Assembly: GCF_051020955.1 (NCBI RefSeq) | Contig: NW_027476187.1 | Span: forward strand, 1-64,000 | Direction of reading: 5' to 3' | DNA: 64,000 nucleotides | Origin: Megalopta genalis | Lineage: Eukaryota; Arthropoda; Insecta; Hymenoptera; Halictidae | Part shown: piece after piece, positions 62,960-64,000 of the stretch | Layout: each line of letters opens with the position of its first letter | Position numbering within the stretch: position 1 is the first letter of the stretch | Position numbers and translations under genes: made by a program | The notes under the pieces: model-generated | What the model was told of the DNA's origin: nothing | The model's input: only the letters and a program-made list of their open reading frames with translations | Databases searched by the model: none

Positions 62960-63100
62960 TTGAAGCTAACTCGTTTGCGTCTCCTGCATTTGAAGCTACA
63001 TCACTTATACTGCAAGTATCTGAACTAAATAATTCGTTTCGCATGGAATTGAAGCTAAACATTCTACATGTATTGATTTGAAGCTACATCATGTGTTTCG
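62960..63100. repeat. Module with TTGCGTCTCC and AACATTCTACATG monomers, copy 3
   Basis: Shares the left part of the 59,720-59,915 module. It has two 1-bp losses: CTGAACTAAAT versus CTGAACCTAAAT near 63,022, and ACATGTATTG versus ACATGGTATTG near 63,066. Confidence 0.75.
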
Positions 63101-64000
63101 CTTGGATTTGAACCTAAGCCTTCGGCTTCCAATTGATTTGAAGCTAAATCATGTGTTTCGCATGGATTTGAAGCTAACTCCTTTGTTTTGCATTCAGTTG
63201 AATGTAAATCATGTAAATCACAAGTATTTGAAGCTAAATCATTTGTTTCGCGCGGATTTGAAGCTAAGCCTTCTATTTCGCATTGATTTGAAGCTAAATA
63301 ATGTGTTTCACCTGGATTCGGTGCTAACTCGTTTGCTTCGAATGCAGTTGAAGCTAAATCATTTGATTCGCACGTATTTGAAGCTATCTCGTTTGTTTCG
63401 CCTGCATTTGAAGCTATATCATTTATGTCGCAATTATTTGAAGCTGAATCATTTGTGTCTCATGGATTTGAATCTGAGCCTCCTACTTCGTATTGATTAG
63501 AAGCTAATCATGTGCTTGGCATGTATTTGGAGATAACTTGTTTGTTCCGCCATTATTTGAAGCTATATCAATTATTTCGTAAGTATCTAATCCTTCTACT
63601 TCGCATTGATTTGAAGCTAAATCATGTGTATCGCATGGATTTTGAGGCGAACTCGTTTGATTCGTTTGCATTTGAAGCTATATCAATTATCTCGCATTGA
63701 TTTGAAGCTAAATCGTTTGTTTCGCGTGGATTTGAAGGTAACTCTTTTGTTTTGCATGCAGTTGAAGCTAAATCATGTATTTCACATGTATTTGAAGCCG
63801 AATCAATAGATTCGCATGGATTTGAAGCTGAACCTTCCACGTCGCATTGATTTGCAGCTACATCATGTGTATCGCATGGATTTGAAGCTTACTCGTTTGA
63901 TGCGTCAGCATTTGAAGCTATATCACTTATATCGCAAGTATTTGAAGCTAAATCATTTGTATCGCACGGATATGAAGCTACCTCGTTTGTTTCGCCTGCA

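Larger units (their letters stand above)
46855..64000. repeat. Satellite block A2: 30-bp A-type tandem repeat (about 570 units)
   Basis: Directly after the last 43-bp B unit the array returns to A-type monomers (TTTGAAGCTA, AATCATGTGT, TTCGCATGGA and relatives) in the same orientation. From 46,855 to about 58,600 the cassettes match those of A1, including diagnostic monomers ending ATTCTATTGA and TTTTATTGA and the shortened GAAGAAAACC unit. From about 58,620 the monomers are much more diverged from one another. No unique DNA, gene or mobile element interrupts the block, and it runs past the right edge of the window. Confidence 0.96.
58620..64000. repeat. Most diverged part of block A2 (probable approach to the array edge)
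   Basis: Monomers keep the 30-bp rhythm and TTTGAAGCTA core, but differ from one another much more than elsewhere and show many private changes (for example GTCATGAACTTGAAGC, CCTGCGGC, ATTTCTAACTATATC). Regular 480-bp cassettes are hard to follow. Both strands have several open decapeptide frames, the longest 428 codons on plus (58,675-59,961) and 220 codons on minus (61,725-62,387). None has a non-repeat domain. High divergence is typical of satellite near an array margin, where homogenisation is weak. The margin itself is outside the window. Confidence 0.75.

Noticed and set aside
1..64000. Giant repetitive protein gene on the minus strand (Cys-containing decapeptide repeat)
   Set aside because: The frame is broken repeatedly by TAA from single substitutions (CTTAATAATG, CTTAATCATG units), by 1-bp deletions propagated to many sites, by the 22-bp insertion, and by the 43-bp units of block B that rotate the frame every 163 or 253 bp. 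No start, signal peptide, terminal domain or exon boundary is visible.
1..64000. Translation with a ciliate-type code in which TAA and TAG are sense
   Set aside because: Reassignment would remove many stops in the minus frame, but 1-bp indels and the 163-bp period still change frame at dozens of places, so no continuous protein results.
1..64000. CENP-B box, telomeric repeat, tRNA or rRNA genes
   Set aside because: I saw no sequence fitting the CENP-B box pattern, no TTAGGG/TTTAGGG-type runs, and no tRNA or rRNA signatures when reading through both strands by eye; a motif scan would be the decisive test.

Overview
The window is one continuous tandem-repeat (satellite) array from end to end. 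The basic unit is 30 bp, always head-to-tail in the same orientation. It has a nearly fixed first third (TTTGAAGCTA), a variable middle third (for example AATCATGTGT, AACCTTCTAC or ACTCGTTCGT) and a semi-fixed last third (for example TTCGCATGGA or ATCGCATTGA). I estimate about 2,100 units. I see no convincing protein gene, RNA gene, transposon, CRISPR array or unique spacer. A 64-kb, AT-rich (roughly 33-37% GC per unit), gene-free block with higher-order repeats fits eukaryotic centromeric, pericentromeric, knob-like or other heterochromatic satellite DNA. Nothing in the sequence lets me name the species.

Layout. Block A1 (1-31,714) is pure 30-bp repeats arranged in ordered cassettes of about 14-16 monomer types (420-480 bp). 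From about 900 to 10,140 these form a 2,220-bp (74-monomer) higher-order repeat; two adjacent copies look identical base for base. From 10,141 to 31,714 the same cassettes occur as a patchwork of older duplications. Block B (31,715-46,854) is a sister family. Its root monomer is similar, but roughly every fifth or eighth unit carries a 13-bp insertion (43 bp instead of 30), giving higher-order periods of 163 and 253 bp. Block A2 (46,855-64,000) returns to A-type monomers. Its first part shares diagnostic modules with A1, so B lies inside what looks like one A array. The last part (58,620-64,000) is the most diverged, as expected near an array edge.

Coding question. On the minus strand the A monomer reads as a decapeptide (LASNPCETHD-like) that stays open for up to 632 codons. 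Recurrent TAA stops, 1-bp indels copied to many sites, and the 13-bp insertion (which shifts frame at every higher-order unit in B) all argue that this is a by-product of a 30-bp, 3-divisible repeat and not a functional gene. The opposite strand gives similar spurious open frames.

The main interest is how the satellite is organised and evolves: nested periods (30, 60, about 480 and 2,220 bp), in-register duplications in multiples of 30 bp, a propagated 1-bp deletion, a twice-copied 30-bp aberrant segment that looks like an inverted monomer fragment, and conversion of a simple 30-bp repeat into a nucleosome-length 163-bp satellite.
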